Shown: positions 1-12,276 of the stretch, piece after piece | Position numbering within the stretch: position 1 is the first letter of the stretch | Layout: every line of letters begins with the position of its first letter | Assembly: GCA_000697355.1 (NCBI GenBank) | Contig: JNEN01001258.1 | Location: 62,001 to 126,000, forward strand | Source: Syncephalastrum monosporum B8922 | Taxonomy: Eukaryota; Mucoromycota; Mucoromycetes; Mucorales; Syncephalastraceae | DNA: 64,000 bases | Direction of reading: 5' to 3' | The notes under the pieces: generated by a model | Database searches by the model: none | Told to the model about the DNA's origin: nothing | The model's input: only the letters and a program-made list of their open reading frames with translations | Made by a program: the position numbers and the translations under genes

Positions 1-1126
1 ACGGCGTTTTTTGGAGGCCAAAGGAGGGACGCTGGCCAAACTCCAGAAACGAGAGGAGCGAGATGTCAAGGCACCGAATGCGATAGCGTGCCAGCCAGTC
101 TGCGAGTTGGTTGCGCCGGTCAGCGATCACCCCTAATGTGGGTGGTGCAGGGCGGGTATACATGGACAAGATGGGGAGAATGGGCACGCCAAGCTTCTTG
201 AAGCATTGGAGGACGGCCAAGTCCTGGTCGTGGTCGCCGTCGTAGAAATAGACGCAGAGGTCGATACCATTCGGCGTCTTCTCGGGGTAGCAAAAGTAGT
301 CGCTGTGGCGCGATGTCAGGTCCTTCCATAGGCCGGGGTGGTCTTCCCGCGCACTTTCGCATTGTTGCCAAATGTACCGCATGAATAGGGGATGGTCCGT
401 GAGTTCCCCTCGGCGGCGGCTGAAATCGGCCTCGATAATGGAGACACCATAGTCTTGACACGTCACATGCTGTTGCTCATCCGCTTCACGCTTGAGGTAC
501 AGTAGATGGTGTTTGCGCTCACGAAACATGCCCGAGGCCCTTTCGGCGAGCGGGTCCTTGTCGAGGATGCGTGACAGGCCTTCAGAGAGCTTCTGAAAGA
601 ACAGCCGGCGGTCAGTGTCGGAGGCAGTGCCCATGTAGACCACGCGTATGAGCGCAGGCGGTGTCAGCGGTTCGTCCAACGTGGTCGATTCTTGCTCTTC
701 GATGGCTTTCATTTGTTGTTCCAAGTCGCGTTCACCGCCCAGCATTTCCATTAGGGTCTCTGATCCGACTTGGTGTGTGAGTTCAATTGATTCTGGCATC
801 TCGTCGTCGAATTCGCTGCTGCTACTGACGTCGCCGAGGTGGGGATCATAGTCGAGGTCATTCGAGCTCGAGCTATTGCTTTGGGTGAGGGCTTCAGCGA
901 GCGACTGATAGTCGATTTTCTGGTCATGCGAGCTGTCACCTTCGCTTCGGCACGAGCGAATGGCGCCGTTGTCATGCTTCGCAACGGGCAAAGTTGGAGC
1001 CGACTGGCTATCTGTCAAGTTGTCGCTGTCGTCATCAGCCGCAGCCGGTGGTCGCACCCCGTGATGCGTACCTTGTTTAATACCGCTTCCTGGGTTATCA
1101 CTTTTGGCTCCTTTGGTACGTGGCAT
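1..1126 (-). CDS. Divergent septin/GTPase-like protein, C-terminus off the window
   Basis: The reading frame opens at ATG 1126-1124, directly after an in-frame TGA, and runs without introns to base 1 still open, giving about 375 residues with the C-terminus missing. The first ~150 residues are acidic and Ser-rich (disordered). A folded segment follows, starting near PALIRVVYMG and continuing through DLCVYFYDGD, then CFKKLGVPILPI and an Arg-rich helix with LARYRIRCLDI. The order of a hydrophobic strand, a basic 'KKLG' helix, a 'PILPI' strand and an Asn/Gln-rich helix resembles the central part of septin-type G domains. No GxxxxGK[ST] P-loop is visible at the first strand, where GTASDTDRRLFF stands, so nucleotide binding is doubtful. 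Coding is well supported by frame length; the family assignment is only an inference. The gene diverges from BEM1 over a 1.6-kb spacer. Confidence 0.6.
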   Translation of the reverse strand, partial: MPRTKGAKSDNPGSGIKQGTHHGVRPPAAADDDSDNLTDSQSAPTLPVAKHDNGAIRSCRSEGDSSHDQKIDYQSLAEALTQSNSSSSNDLDYDPHLGDVSSSSEFDDEMPESIELTHQVGSETLMEMLGGERDLEQQMKAIEEQESTTLDEPLTPPALIRVVYMGTASDTDRRLFFQKLSEGLSRILDKDPLAERASGMFRERKHHLLYLKREADEQQHVTCQDYGVSIIEADFSRRRGELTDHPLFMRYIWQQCESAREDHPGLWKDLTSRHSDYFCYPEKTPNGIDLCVYFYDGDHDQDLAVLQCFKKLGVPILPILSMYTRPAPPTLGVIADRRNQLADWLARYRIRCLDISLLSFLEFGQRPSFGLQKTP

Positions 1127-2757
1127 TCAGTGATAACAGTAGTAGTAGTAGGAGTAGTAGTAGATGGAGGAGTTGTTAATACAGGTCCTTTCTTCTTCTC
1201 GTTTGTAATGTGGGTTGTTTGGGAGAGGTGGCAAGTGGTAGAAAATGATAAAAATAAAAGAGGAAGAGGAATAATGCCAGATAAGCAAAAGAAGCGAAAA
1301 TAAAAAAGGGTCGCACACCGCAGGAAAATAAGCACAGCAGCACACTTTACACTTTTTTTCACACACGACACTCTCTTTTCTTAGTTTGACCCTCTCCTTC
1401 GTTTGGTATTTTACCTGTCAGTGGTGGAAAAGGAAGCAAGAAAGGCAGGATCGTGCGAGGAAATAACGCAATGGAAAAGAAAAAAAGTTGTGGAGAGGGA
1501 AAGAGAGAGAAAGAGAGAAGCGGGAATTGCTTACCCCTCCGGGGATCACCCACTTTTTTTTATACGTAGGTCATGGCAAAAAAAAAAAAAAGGGGTCATG
1601 TGGACATTCCACATACAGTACGCACACACAGAGGAGAGAAGCATACTCTGTCTCTCTGCCGTACTCCTTTGCTTTTTCGTCTATGCTAGTACGCCACTCC
1701 GATCTGTTTTTCTCTTCCTTCCTCCCCTTTTTTTCTGAGTAGTGGTTTCTCGACAATGAAGCATGCAAAAATTGACAAGTTAAAATACAAGCAGACAGAG
1801 TAATTTTTGCGCCAATTTTGCATAGGATGATGTATATATGAAAAGGAAGGGTTATGCTGTGTGATTGGAAATTAAAACGAGCAGAAATGCAACAGCAACA
1901 CAGCGATTCAAGCCCAGGAACTGGACAACACACAGAGCACAGAGATCATGGCAGTTGCCTAGTTGAGGCTCAGGTTGCTATGCAGCGCACATCTCAGCTC
2001 ATGTAGGGCGGGTCTGGTATGCCGGGTATTGGTATGTATGTATGTATGTGTGTGTGTGTGTGTGATGTGCGTGCTGCGGCACAGCACACGGGGTTGCAAA
2101 AAAAGGAAAACCAAAAAGGGAGGGACTGTCAAAAGCACGTTGATATGGGGTGGACAATGGAAAGGCGTGTGAGCCAGAAGAACTTTATCGAAAATGACAC
2201 TACTGCGCGCCAGTTTCTGGGCGTGGCTTTATTTTTCCCATCATTGCACAAATGAGTTTCTGACGTTCAGGCCTTCAGCTCAGAGGGCAAAAGAAAGAAA
2301 GCAAGAAAAAAAAAAAGGCGGTCTATATTTCCTGTGTAACGCAAAGACTTGGTCTTTTTTGTACCGACCGACCCTGTTTTGCTGAAACAATAAGAAAATG
2401 GGACACATAACCTGTTATGTTCCAGTACGCCCATCGAGGACGATAATGAAAGAAGACATGATCAGATCGATCCTGCAAATGATTGATGGAATGGATTTAC
2501 ATATATATGATAGAATACGGAAAAAGGAAAAGATATGGAAGATGTAGACATATCTTGCTCTATAGTGTAAATCAAATAAGGGTAAGGTCCTGTGCCCAGG
2601 AACACCAATCTTTTTTTGCCTGTGCCTTTCTTGCCTTCTCTCCGCTTCTGAGGCGTTTACACAAAGCAATTGTATAACCTTTTTTCCCTTCTTCACTTGC
2701 TTCTTTTTTTCTATTAGTTTATTATTCCTTTTTCTTTCCGTACTTTTTTTATAACAT
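1127..2757. other. Divergent intergenic spacer with simple repeats
   Basis: No supported gene. It holds purine-rich tracts, an AGT-type repeat near 1140-1165, a GTAT/GT repeat at about 2035-2062 and many poly-A/T runs. It must carry the promoters of both flanking, divergently transcribed genes. Small frames here lack conserved composition. Confidence 0.6.
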
Positions 2758-4550
2758 ATGCTACACCATTCCAAGGACAAAATCAAACCACCCCGCAGCT
2801 TACGATCGGCTCGACGGTCACTTGTCAAGAACAAAATCTCGACTCCCCTCAGCTTCCCGACCTCGATGCACGCCTCTCTCGCCGCGCCGAAAAAGATCAT
2901 CAAAGCGCTTTACGATTACCAAGCACAGGGCCCTCATGAACTGTCCTTTTCACAAGGTGACTTTTTTCACGTGGTCGGCCGAGAAAACGACGATCAGTGG
3001 TTCGAAGCGTGCAATCCCGCAACCAACTCGAAGGGCATTGTCCCTGTCAGTTACTTCCAGGTTCTCGACAAGAGCGAGCGCAGCTTGCCTGTCCAGCAGC
3101 CCGCGGCTTCCAAAGCAGACTCGGGCTTCATCGATGAGCAGGATATCACCCATGGTAAACGAGAAAGAAAAAGAAAAATGGAAAAATGAGGAACCTTGGA
3201 CGTGGGGTATTCATCATCAAACGATGTTATCAGGTACCAAGAAGATGCAGCCGCTGTATGGCGTGGTGCTGTATGACTTCCAGGCCGAGCGATCTGACGA
3301 GCTGGACGCCAAGGCAGGCGAGCCGATCATTGTTATTGCGCAGTCCAATCAAGAGTGGTTTGTGGCCAAGCCTATAGGTCGTCTGGGCGGGCCAGGTCTG
3401 ATCCCGGTCTCCTTTGTCGAGGTCCGCGACGCCATGACAGGCCGTCCCGTGACCAATGTCCAGAGCTCGACCTCGACGCCCATCGTACCACGTGTCGAGG
3501 AATGGAAAAAGATGACTCAAGGCTACGAGGCCTCGAGCATCTCCCTAGGCATGCTCGAAAAGCATCAGCAGTCGCCCTCCTCCTCCATCTCGTCTGGCTA
3601 TTTAGCCCCTCACCACGAGGTCCACGAGGACGAGGACGGCAAACCCGACGATATCCTCGACAGTTACGGCATGCAGCACCTCGTCCAACCCGCCGATCCA
3701 CCTCTCTCGGACATGTCCTCCACCGATACGCGCTCCCCTCGTTCAACCCGCACAGACCGTCCCATCGTCGTCTCTGCCACTATCGACTCGTTTATCCTTG
3801 AGGGCGACCAGTACTGGTTTATTGTGTACGCCCATCTGAACAACGGCCGGCACCGTGTACTCTATCGCCTCTACGAAGGTAATACATACATAGGCGCACA
3901 TACCCAATCAGATATTGACTTGTACCTTCATAGACTTCCACGACTTTCAAATTAATTTACTACACGATTACCCGCTCGAGGCTGGCCAAGCGGATCGCGA
4001 ACGGATACTGCCCTACATGCCCGGCCCGCTCACCACCGTCGACGAAGAAATCACGGCCGAACGGCAACGCGACCTCGACCAGTACTGCCGCGAACTCCTT
4101 AGCTTACCGCGTTACCTCTCCGAATCGGCGCTGGTCCAAAGCCAGCTGTTTGGCATTCACGAGGGCGATATTGAGACCGAGTACGACCCACGCACGGGCG
4201 GCGTCGACGAGGACCCGTCTCCATCCCCGTCTCCGGCAGCCGGTCCCTCTCCCGCCATGGCCCCCGTCGTCACTTCCAGCAAAAGCAACACAACCAGCAG
4301 CGCGGCTGGCAAGGTCAAGCTCAAGATTGTCCACAAGGACGATATCTTTGCCATCAAGGTCCCCTCCGACAGCAAACTGGACCAGGTCACTCAAAAGGTC
4401 ATTGAGCGCCTGGGCTTTGATGTGTCTTTACGCTACAAGGATGAATCCACCGGGGATAGCTTACCGTTGGTGACCGAAACGGACATGGAGGATGCTTTTG
4501 CGTCCGCCGTTAAACTGGGCAAGCTGACCGTCTATGCTGAGCAACGATAA
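2758..4550 (+). CDS. BEM1: Bem1/Scd2-type polarity scaffold (SH3-SH3-PX-PB1)
   Basis: Exons 2758-3154, 3234-3878 and 3934-4550 join to 552 residues, close to the 551 of yeast Bem1. SH3-1 (about residues 45-100) begins with KALYDY; SH3-2 (about 140-205) has VVLYDF and ends in GLIPVSFVEV. A PX domain starts near residue 307 (RPIVVSATI) and contains LYRLYEDFHDFQ across the second splice junction. A PB1 domain occupies about 470-552 (VKLKIVHKDD to LTVYAEQR). In the family, Bem1 holds Cdc42, its exchange factor Cdc24 (bound by PB1) and PAK kinases at sites of polarised growth; PX binds membrane phosphoinositides. A long Ser/Asp-rich linker lies between SH3-2 and PX. The ATG at 2758 was chosen because a basic N-terminus precedes SH3-1 directly, as in homologues. 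Identity is firm; the start is probable. Confidence 0.95.
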
Positions 4551-4688
4551 TGTAGCCACGCGTGCCCATATTCCTTTCTCTTCATTCTCTTCTTTTTTCT
4601 TTTTTTCTTTTTTGTTTTACTCATTCCATCCTTTCCACGCCTACACCCAGCATTCTTCCTTTTTCTCTTCCTCTCTCACTTTCTCTCG

Positions 4689-4728
<40 letters not shown>

Positions 4729-5158
4729 CTCTTTCAACCTGCTCTCACTCGCTTTCTCGCTTTCTCCGCGCATTGGCGAGGAAGTTTTCATATTCTCAGC
4801 GCGCATCACACCAAAAAGAAAACGGCCCGAGTTACAAAGGACGGACGGACCGCACAAAGCACCTATCATATCACCTTTCCTCCGTCTCTCCCTGTCTTAC
4901 CTTGCCATCACTCCCCTTCTACTGTCATCGTCTTTTACAAACATGCTTACTCTCGCTCCCTCTTACTCTGTCACGACTCCTTTTTTTTTTTTTTCGTCGA
5001 ATTAGTTTTCAGCGTTTCTAGTCATTAAATTTTTATTGTTTGCACGATCTGTCGCTTTCTCTGAACTTTGACAAGTGAGGCGAGAGGAAACGGAGGGGCA
5101 TACAAGGTCGATCGCCAGTCGTTTATTAGGTGGGTGAGTGAGTGAGCGAGCGTACATT
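4551..5158. other. Convergent spacer between BEM1 and the next gene
   Basis: Pyrimidine-rich 3' flank holding the (CTCACT)n repeat and a later poly-T run. It separates the 3' ends of two convergent genes; no gene is seen. Confidence 0.6.
4680..4738. repeat. CT/CTCACT microsatellite
   Basis: Imperfect tandem CTCGCT then CTCACT units just downstream of the BEM1 stop codon, within a long pyrimidine tract that probably belongs to its 3' UTR. Confidence 0.9.
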
Positions 5159-6586
5159 TTAGCAGACGATGCCTTTTCCTCGAAGAAGAACGAGCTTCTC
5201 GCTTGGCTCTTCTGCAACAAAGGGAGGTGAGACGACGATGCGCACTTGACCGCTCGAATCGGCTGCAAAGGCATCAACTGACTGCATCAGGTCTGGATCA
5301 CTTAGTAGAGCTTCATTGACCTCAAAGACCTCAACCGAGGTATCCTGGCTATGCATGGCAAGACTGACGTCGGCCGCGATATCGACGAGCTTATGTACTT
5401 TCCCGGCCAGGGCATCCTTGCATTCATTTGTATAAATGTCACCTAGAAAGCTTTCCAGGTCCTTGACAAGGGCCTCCTTGGCGGCCACGATGGCCTGGTT
5501 GACTTGATCGTCGGCCTGCATGGACTTGGCCGCGAGTTTGCATAGCTGCTGCCGGAGCCGCAAGGACCAATCGGCGTCATGTGGGTCCATATACTCTCGT
5601 ATGGCCTCGTAGGCCGCATTGGTGGGCAAGCCAATGTAGACAGGTGTGTTGAAGATCCGGTCGACAAAGACTTCAAAGAGGAGCTTCTCGACAAGGATGC
5701 ACGTCGCTCCTGCGCCGCGTTGGTCGTAAAGACGGGCGATGTCGGCTTTCAGGTGGGGCCACCGCTTGGCAAAGACATCGCGAGAGGTGCTGGCGTCGTA
5801 CTTTTTGAGCGAGAGAGGGAGTGCGGCTGTCTTGCTTTGGAGCATGGCCAGTTTGACCCGGATGGTGGAAAAGTCGTCGTCGGTGGCTCGGATGGTTTTG
5901 ACAAGCTGGTGGAAGTTCGTGGAGATCTTGTTGTATTCTTTCTCTTTGGCTAGAAAGGCGCGTTCGAGTTCTTGGTGGCGGTGCTCGAGCTCGGACGTCT
6001 GCTGTGTGCTCTGCAGCTTCATCTGATCCAGTTCGTTGAGGAGCATCGAGACCTGGTTCCTCCGCACCGCTGACTTTGGCAGGATGGTTTTATTGACGCT
6101 GCTGGACGAGTCGCCTGCGCTGCTGCTCCGGGTACTCGAGGACGTGTCCATGTGGGCGGGAGGGGCGGGGGCGTCAAGGTTGAGGGAGGCCTGGTAGTCG
6201 TCGGTGAGCGAAGTCGACGAGCCTCGTCCATGGTGGTTGGGATATCGCTTCAACGAGCTCTCTTCGACGCCGTGTGAGGCAGAGCGCTGGGGCATGGCCG
6301 GCAACGGTCTATCGTGGTGGCTCTGATAGGGCGGTGGCTGCTGCAGTCCTTCTCCTGCTCCTTGTGCCGCCGTCAGACTGGATCTTCGCGGTGTTGCCTG
6401 TTTCGTTTGTTGCTGGTTTATATTTCTGGTGTTACCGCCTTGCTTCGGTGCGGAAGAGGAAGAACCTTGTTGTGGCGGATTCAAAGACGAAGAAGTCTCG
6501 TTTTCCAGCGATGAACGCGATTTACGGTTTCCACTCACGTCTTTAAAGATGTTCCTCATCCCAGCAAATGGCGAAGGGGTCACCAT
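5159..6586 (-). CDS. Uncharacterised coiled-coil protein, disordered N-terminus
   Basis: A single uninterrupted frame of 475 residues. Residues 1-170 are low complexity, rich in Ser, Gln, Pro and Arg. A coiled coil follows (about 175-260; VSMLLNELDQMKLQ through heptads to FHQLVKTIRATDDDF). The C-terminal half (about 260-460) looks like one compact helical domain, with LPLSLKKYD, KRWPHLKADI, LLFEVFVDRIF, TPVYIGLPT and LRLRQQLCKL. I do not recognise a named family. The well-formed hydrophobic C-terminal half suggests conservation, but no function is proposed. An inner ATG nine codons on (MRNIFKD) could also start translation. A GTGAGT just after that point could act as a donor, though the frame is open through it. 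It converges with BEM1. Confidence 0.75.
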   Translation of the reverse strand: MVTPSPFAGMRNIFKDVSGNRKSRSSLENETSSSLNPPQQGSSSSAPKQGGNTRNINQQQTKQATPRRSSLTAAQGAGEGLQQPPPYQSHHDRPLPAMPQRSASHGVEESSLKRYPNHHGRGSSTSLTDDYQASLNLDAPAPPAHMDTSSSTRSSSAGDSSSSVNKTILPKSAVRRNQVSMLLNELDQMKLQSTQQTSELEHRHQELERAFLAKEKEYNKISTNFHQLVKTIRATDDDFSTIRVKLAMLQSKTAALPLSLKKYDASTSRDVFAKRWPHLKADIARLYDQRGAGATCILVEKLLFEVFVDRIFNTPVYIGLPTNAAYEAIREYMDPHDADWSLRLRQQLCKLAAKSMQADDQVNQAIVAAKEALVKDLESFLGDIYTNECKDALAGKVHKLVDIAADVSLAMHSQDTSVEVFEVNEALLSDPDLMQSVDAFAADSSGQVRIVVSPPFVAEEPSEKLVLLRGKGIVC

Positions 6587-9491
6587 GATTAACAGAGGTA
6601 AGCAGCAAAAAGTGTGTTACGAGCTGCGCCTCACCATGCTTGGCTACTTGAGAAAGCTTGGTCGTGTCGTACAACAAAAAGACAGCCGACGCGCGCTCAT
6701 CATTTTGTTGCATAGCCCACCACATATTAAGAGCATTCATATGCCATCTTTTGCGGAAGCATTCATATCGGCTCGTTTGGCTAAGCCCTTTATTCATGCA
6801 TCCAATATCCTTTTCAATACTGCTGGGCATGATGTGAAGTACATATTCGCTAAAGCATATCAAAAGTACGTGCGTGTATACCAAACAACTTGATGCGACA
6901 GGCATTACCGTGCTGGAAGGTGGGGCTTGGCATGTAGAAAGTTTCTATCTTCAGGCTGTACCTTGTTACTCTAGCTTAGAAGTGCTTATGATGCGCGGTA
7001 ACAATACATTTATTATTTAAATCAGTGCGTGTCGATCCTACTGATGGAGCAGATAGAGAAATACTTCTTCGAGAGAGGCAGTAGCCATTCTCTTCGAATA
7101 CCTAGTACTCATCTCCCCACCCCCCCTTTGTGTTCCGCTCCTCTCTCTCTCTCTCTCCAGCTTGATCTTCAGCTCATACATACATGCCTAGGTCAGTGGT
7201 ATGTGCCTACAGAGCGCATACCAATGATCACTTCTATGTAAAAGCCCGTCCCTGGCAAAAAAAATACGCTGACTTACCGCCTCCATCCATTTTGCATCTG
7301 CACTCTCTTTTAATTCATTGCCATATTCCCACAGAATGAACTTCTCTCCTCAACAACTCCATAGGGAGTCGTGTGCAAGATTTGTGCTTCGCATTATCAC
7401 TTTGTCTTCCCTACTTGCATCGTAGACTTTCATGCGATTACACGAACTGCTACCAATGCGAAAAAAGATCGTAGAAAGAAAAAGACTCTGGCAGCGGTTG
7501 ACTGCGGGTATTCCTGGCATTTCAAAGGATCCGTTGGCTTATTTGCTATCACACGTTCCATGTATACCGACGGGAAAAAATTCTTATGAAACGGTATTGA
7601 TGTCATAGATGTTCCTGCGGAAGTGGTGTCAGCTACCAGGAGTCTCATATGCCTTCTCTATATTTTGATAAACGATACTCGGAAGTTCGAGGGAAAAAAG
7701 AAAAAATACAGCGGACTCATAGTACGGGATGATACACATATAAGCATACACAATGGTGCTTGGGGAGTATATACATACACACGGAGTAGAGTAACGCGGG
7801 TTGGGGTCCAATACAAGAGTCTTTTGCTATTACAGTAAGTTGCTGATGATGCGTGTCCCAATTTCTGGTGTTTGCTAAAGTTGCCACTAGATCAGGCTGA
7901 CCTGCCTATTTAAGAATTTAGTACAGTACTACGCGATGTCAAAGCCTGCAGAGGAAAAAAAATATTGAAAGGTGTGGTTCTGTCCATATCCTTCATCATC
8001 TGGTCAAGCGTTTGTGAGACAGCACACTCATGGTACAAGGAAAGTGCGCGTCGGGACATAGAAGATAAGCATTTCAGCGTGTAGTCTTTCCCAAGCCCAG
8101 CACACTGACTTCGCTCATCAGTTCTGCCCTAATGAATTGGTGGTAATTATTGACGCATATATGTTCACGCAAACATCCGTTTGATCAATATGTGGACGTT
8201 TGTCACATGACAAATCAAGCCACATAGTACTCTTCTCTATTTATGTCAATATTTGTTGTGAGGTGAGTCCGTGCATGGACGCAAAATCAAGGAGGTTGAT
8301 GATCCAGATCGCCGGATTCACATGTTCTTCCTCCTACATATCTACATCAAGACATATGCTACACCACGCAGCATTAGACCACCCCCGCCTGTTTGTTGAG
8401 CGTTATATGCACTTTCGAAATATGATCCACTTGCTACGTATATATATATATATAATATATATATGTAAAAGATGTGGCCGTATTTTCAGCATAGTTATGT
8501 GCTTGCAATGAGCGCGGATGCACAAGGCCGAATTTTTTCGTTACAGATCGTGTTGATTGGTTCCTTTTTACTCTTTTTCTCCACGCTCCACAGAAACAAC
8601 AATGCGCGCATTTGAAAAACAGGGAAAATATAAATTTGAGTTGAATCGGCGGCTGTGAGAACTTTTCGACGCCCTAGATATACTTTTTGTGCTTATGGAA
8701 TGTCTTGAATGGTTCCATAAGCATAGATCATGGGTCTGCATCTTGATAATCGATAGTACAACATGGCCAATACGTAGAATTTCACATCGATGCGAAGTAT
8801 AGACAGGTCATTGATGAAGGTGTAATACAAAGAAGAAAAAGAAAAAAAGGCGTTGCAGATAAGAGCAACTGATCTCACGAAGGAGGAATTTGTGTGGGCA
8901 GCTTTGTCAAAACAGGCAGAATATTCTCGCGGTCAAATGAGAGAAACAATCCCGACGCTTTCTCCGGGCAATGGGCATTTGCCTTCAACTATTAGTTACA
9001 TAATGTACCACATGCTTTGCACATCAACACAAACAATTCGCGGCTATGACGACGACTGTGTCGAGGCAGCGGTATACAGTACATTTGCGGGTACATGGTC
9101 TGATGATAGGGTGACAGATGAGCCGTGTAAAATGAAAAACAAGCATTTGTATTTCTGTTTCAAATGAGTGGATTGACTAATTGCCATGAGTCAAGAAAGA
9201 GATATCATGAGAGGCCTGTAAGGATGGAGTGCAAAGGGGGGTAAATACATTAAATATGATTTGTACAGATACTTCTTTTTGGAACACAGGAGTCGGGCAA
9301 TCAGAGGTATCTGCTGACAGAAAGAAATGCAACCGCTGAACGCCTTACTAAGGAAATTTGGCGGCCGTTAAACGAACCCCGCGGGTAAGTAGGAAAGCTG
9401 CTGAGTTAAGCTGGCTACGTTAAATCAGCACATGCAACCTGAGGGCTCCCCCGCATTTTCTTTCCTTCTTTCTCCTTTCTCCACTCACACA
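6587..9491. other. Gene-poor AT-rich interval
   Basis: About 2.9 kb between a minus-strand gene start and the acyl-CoA oxidase. Frames on both strands are short, AT-rich and without recognisable motifs. It contains a TA repeat near 8440-8464. Both flanking genes point outwards, so their promoters lie at its ends. Nothing else is supported. Confidence 0.5.
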
Positions 9492-11928
9492 ATGGACAAC
9501 AACACACCCACTCGCTTTCCCGACCTGAAGCCACGCGGTCCTGGAGGTGACCTTTTGCTGGCTGCGGAGCGAGCCAAGGCGAGCTTTGACGTCAACGAGC
9601 TGTCAAAGTTCATGTACACACAAGAATGGCTGGATAAGATGAACAAGGTCTTGGCTGTAATCGAGAACGAGCCTGCATTCGACAAGTCGGACCGCTACCA
9701 CCAGAGCCGCAAAGAGAAGATCCAACGCGGCCTTGAGAAGGATAAGCGCTTATTTGACTTGTCCCGGTAATTACTCCTGGTTTTTTTTTTTTTTTGATTG
9801 CATAAGCCAGAGAAATGAATGACATAAATACTTACCGGATTTATGCTTAGTGAGCAAAACTGGGACGCGACCGAGACCCAGATTGCCAACTTGCTGTATG
9901 ATCAGTCAACTCCCGTAAGTAATCCTCAACTCCTGCTTTGACGGCCAACATGAACTGACATGCTTTTCTTTTTCGCACTGCAGTTCAGTCTCCATTATGG
10001 CATGTTCATTCCCACTCTGCGGTCTCAGACGACGGATGAGCAAAAGAAGCTGTTCCTCGAACCTGCTTTGAAGCACCACTTCATTGGCTGCTATGCTCAG
10101 ACTGAGGTGCGTGGATCATCATATTTTATTCATAGTTACATGATCATTAACCCTTTTGTCTTATCAGATTGGTCACGGCTCGAACGTGCAGGGTCTTGAG
10201 ACGACTGCGACGTATATCAACGAGACCAACGAGTTCGAGATCCACTCGCCCACGCTGACCGCATCCAAATGGTGGATTGGTGGTCTGGGCAAGGCTGCCA
10301 ACCATGCTATCGTCATGGCTCGTCTGATCCTGAATGGCAAGGACTTTGGTCCCCATCCCTTCTGCGTCCAGATCCGTAGCCTGGAGGACCACCGTCCGTT
10401 GAAGGGCATCACTGTCGGTGATCTCGGTCCCAAGTTCGGTTTCAACGCGGTCGACAACGGCTTCGTCATGTTTGATCACTACCGCGTGCCCCACGTCGCC
10501 TTCCTGGCCAAGTACTCCCAGGTCAAGCCAGGCACGGGTGAATATGTCCGGCCCCCGAACGCCAAGCTGTCCTACGGCACCATGGTCTTTGTGCGTGCCA
10601 ACATTGTGATGGGTAAGTCAAGCGTATGAAAATAGGAAAGAGCGTGACTAAGCAGAGATAAATCAGGTGTCCGTATGGCCATTGCCAAGGCTGTTACGAT
10701 TGCGACTCGCTACTCGGCCGTGCGCCAACAGTTTGTCGATGCAGCCAGCCCCAAGAAGTGGGACAATGCGGTGATCGAGACGCCTGTCCTGGATTACACC
10801 ATGCAGCAGTACCGTCTCCTTCCCCATATCGCGGAGGCCTACGCTTGCTTTTTCACTGGCCGTGAGATGATGCGTCTGTACAACCTCAACCAAGAAGAGA
10901 TGCAGAAGGGCAACTTCAACCTGCTCGCCGACCTGCACGCCAGCTCCTCGGGTCTCAAGAGTCTGACCACGACCATGGCCGTCGAGGCCATCGAAGACTG
11001 CCGTCGCGCATGTGGTGGCCACGGCTACAGCATGTTCTCTGGCCTGGGTATGTTCTATCAGGACTACCTGCCGAACGTGACCGTAAGTACACCCAACATG
11101 GACGCAAAAAAGAAAAAAAAAGATTGGGCTATTGACACTCTTGGATTTGGATTCGGATAGTGGGAAGGCGATAACTACATCCTGACCCAGCAGACGGCGC
11201 GTTACCTTCTCAAGACGTACCGCAACGTCCTGGCTGGCACAGCGAAGCCGTCCGAGTACAACCAGACCATCAACTACCTGACCCAGTACATGCAGACCCC
11301 GAAGGCCAAGTGTCCCGCCACATCCGCATCCGACTTTAGCAACCCGGAGCTGATCCTGTCTGCTTTTGGCTTCCGTGTTGCGTACGGTATTGCCCAGGTG
11401 GCGGAGCAGATCGACCGCCACGGCCGCACGTGGAACTCGATGCTTGTCGAGATCAGCCGCATCTCGAAGGCGCATTGCCAGTTCATGCTGGTGCGCAACT
11501 TTATCGTTACCCTCCAGTCGGACGAAAGCCTGAGCAGCCCTTCGATGCGCCCCATCAACAAGGCGCTCCGCACGATGGCGTCTCTGTTTGCGCTCAACGT
11601 GATGGAGAAGGAGCTCGCCGAGTTCTTGACCTCCGGCTACCTGTCGTCTGAGCAGACGGTGATGCTCAAGTCCCAGGTGATCCATCTTTTGGAGGAGGTG
11701 CGTCCGAACGCCGTGCCGCTCGTGGATGCGTTTGCTCTGCCCGACTACTTCCTTCACTCCGCGCTCGGTCGTTACGATGGCAAAGTCTACGAGGCGTATA
11801 CCAAGATGGCTGAGGGCGAGCCTCTCAACCACACCGTTGTTGTCGATGGTTACGAACAGTATATCAAGCCCCTTGTTCACGCTGGCTTGAAGGGCAATGA
11901 TAACCAGGTCGCTTCTGCGAAGATCTAA
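9492..11928 (+). CDS. POX1: Peroxisomal acyl-CoA oxidase
   Basis: Exons 9492-9766, 9851-9914, 9984-10106, 10168-10612, 10667-11082 and 11161-11928 give 696 residues, normal for the family. It catalyses the first, FAD-dependent step of peroxisomal beta-oxidation (acyl-CoA to trans-2-enoyl-CoA plus H2O2). Visible family blocks are GCYAQTEIGHGSNVQGLET, KWWIGGLGKAANHAIV, the VDNGFVMFDHYRVPH stretch, and CRRACGGHGYS followed by YLPNVTWEGDNYIL across the fifth intron. The protein ends in AKI, a variant type-1 peroxisomal signal. The ATG at 9492 follows a pyrimidine-rich leader; an in-frame ATG 60 bases upstream would add a serine/phenylalanine-rich stretch unlike the family and was not used. All splice phases agree. 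The 3' flank contains several T-rich stretches. Confidence 0.96.
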
Positions 11929-12276
11929 TCCTCTCCTTCGTTTTTATATCACCCCTCCCACACACACACACAGAGCACCCAATTTATCTTTTTTTTTGAC
12001 CTTTCGTCTTGTATACTATGTATGTTGCTTATGGTTCTTTCTGTATTAATATAGACACAGAAACATGTTTTTTTTCTGTCTTATTTTCAAATAGAAGGTA
12101 TAGAAATCAATAGATGGAATAAACTGACCAGTTCTTGTAAGTGTGGGGAAAGAGGGTGGTGGATCCTTATGGTTTATCTGGCTGACAGACTTGTGGAACG
12201 CGAGCGGTTAAAATTTGGATATGCGTGCGACGAGTCGAGCCTCGTGTGAGCGGCGGCTTTTGCTCTTCTCAAACTT
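11929..12276. other. Spacer between acyl-CoA oxidase and GSKIP gene
   Basis: About 350 bases with a CA repeat and T-rich 3' UTR near the oxidase, then the promoter side of the next gene. No gene seen. Confidence 0.5.

Noticed and set aside
6543..6905. 120-codon minus-strand frame over the start of the coiled-coil gene
   Set aside because: Overlaps the 5' end of a better gene in another frame and has no recognisable features.
10663..11880. Long 405-codon minus-strand frame inside the acyl-CoA oxidase
   Set aside because: It is the antisense shadow of biased codon use in a highly conserved gene and crosses its exons.
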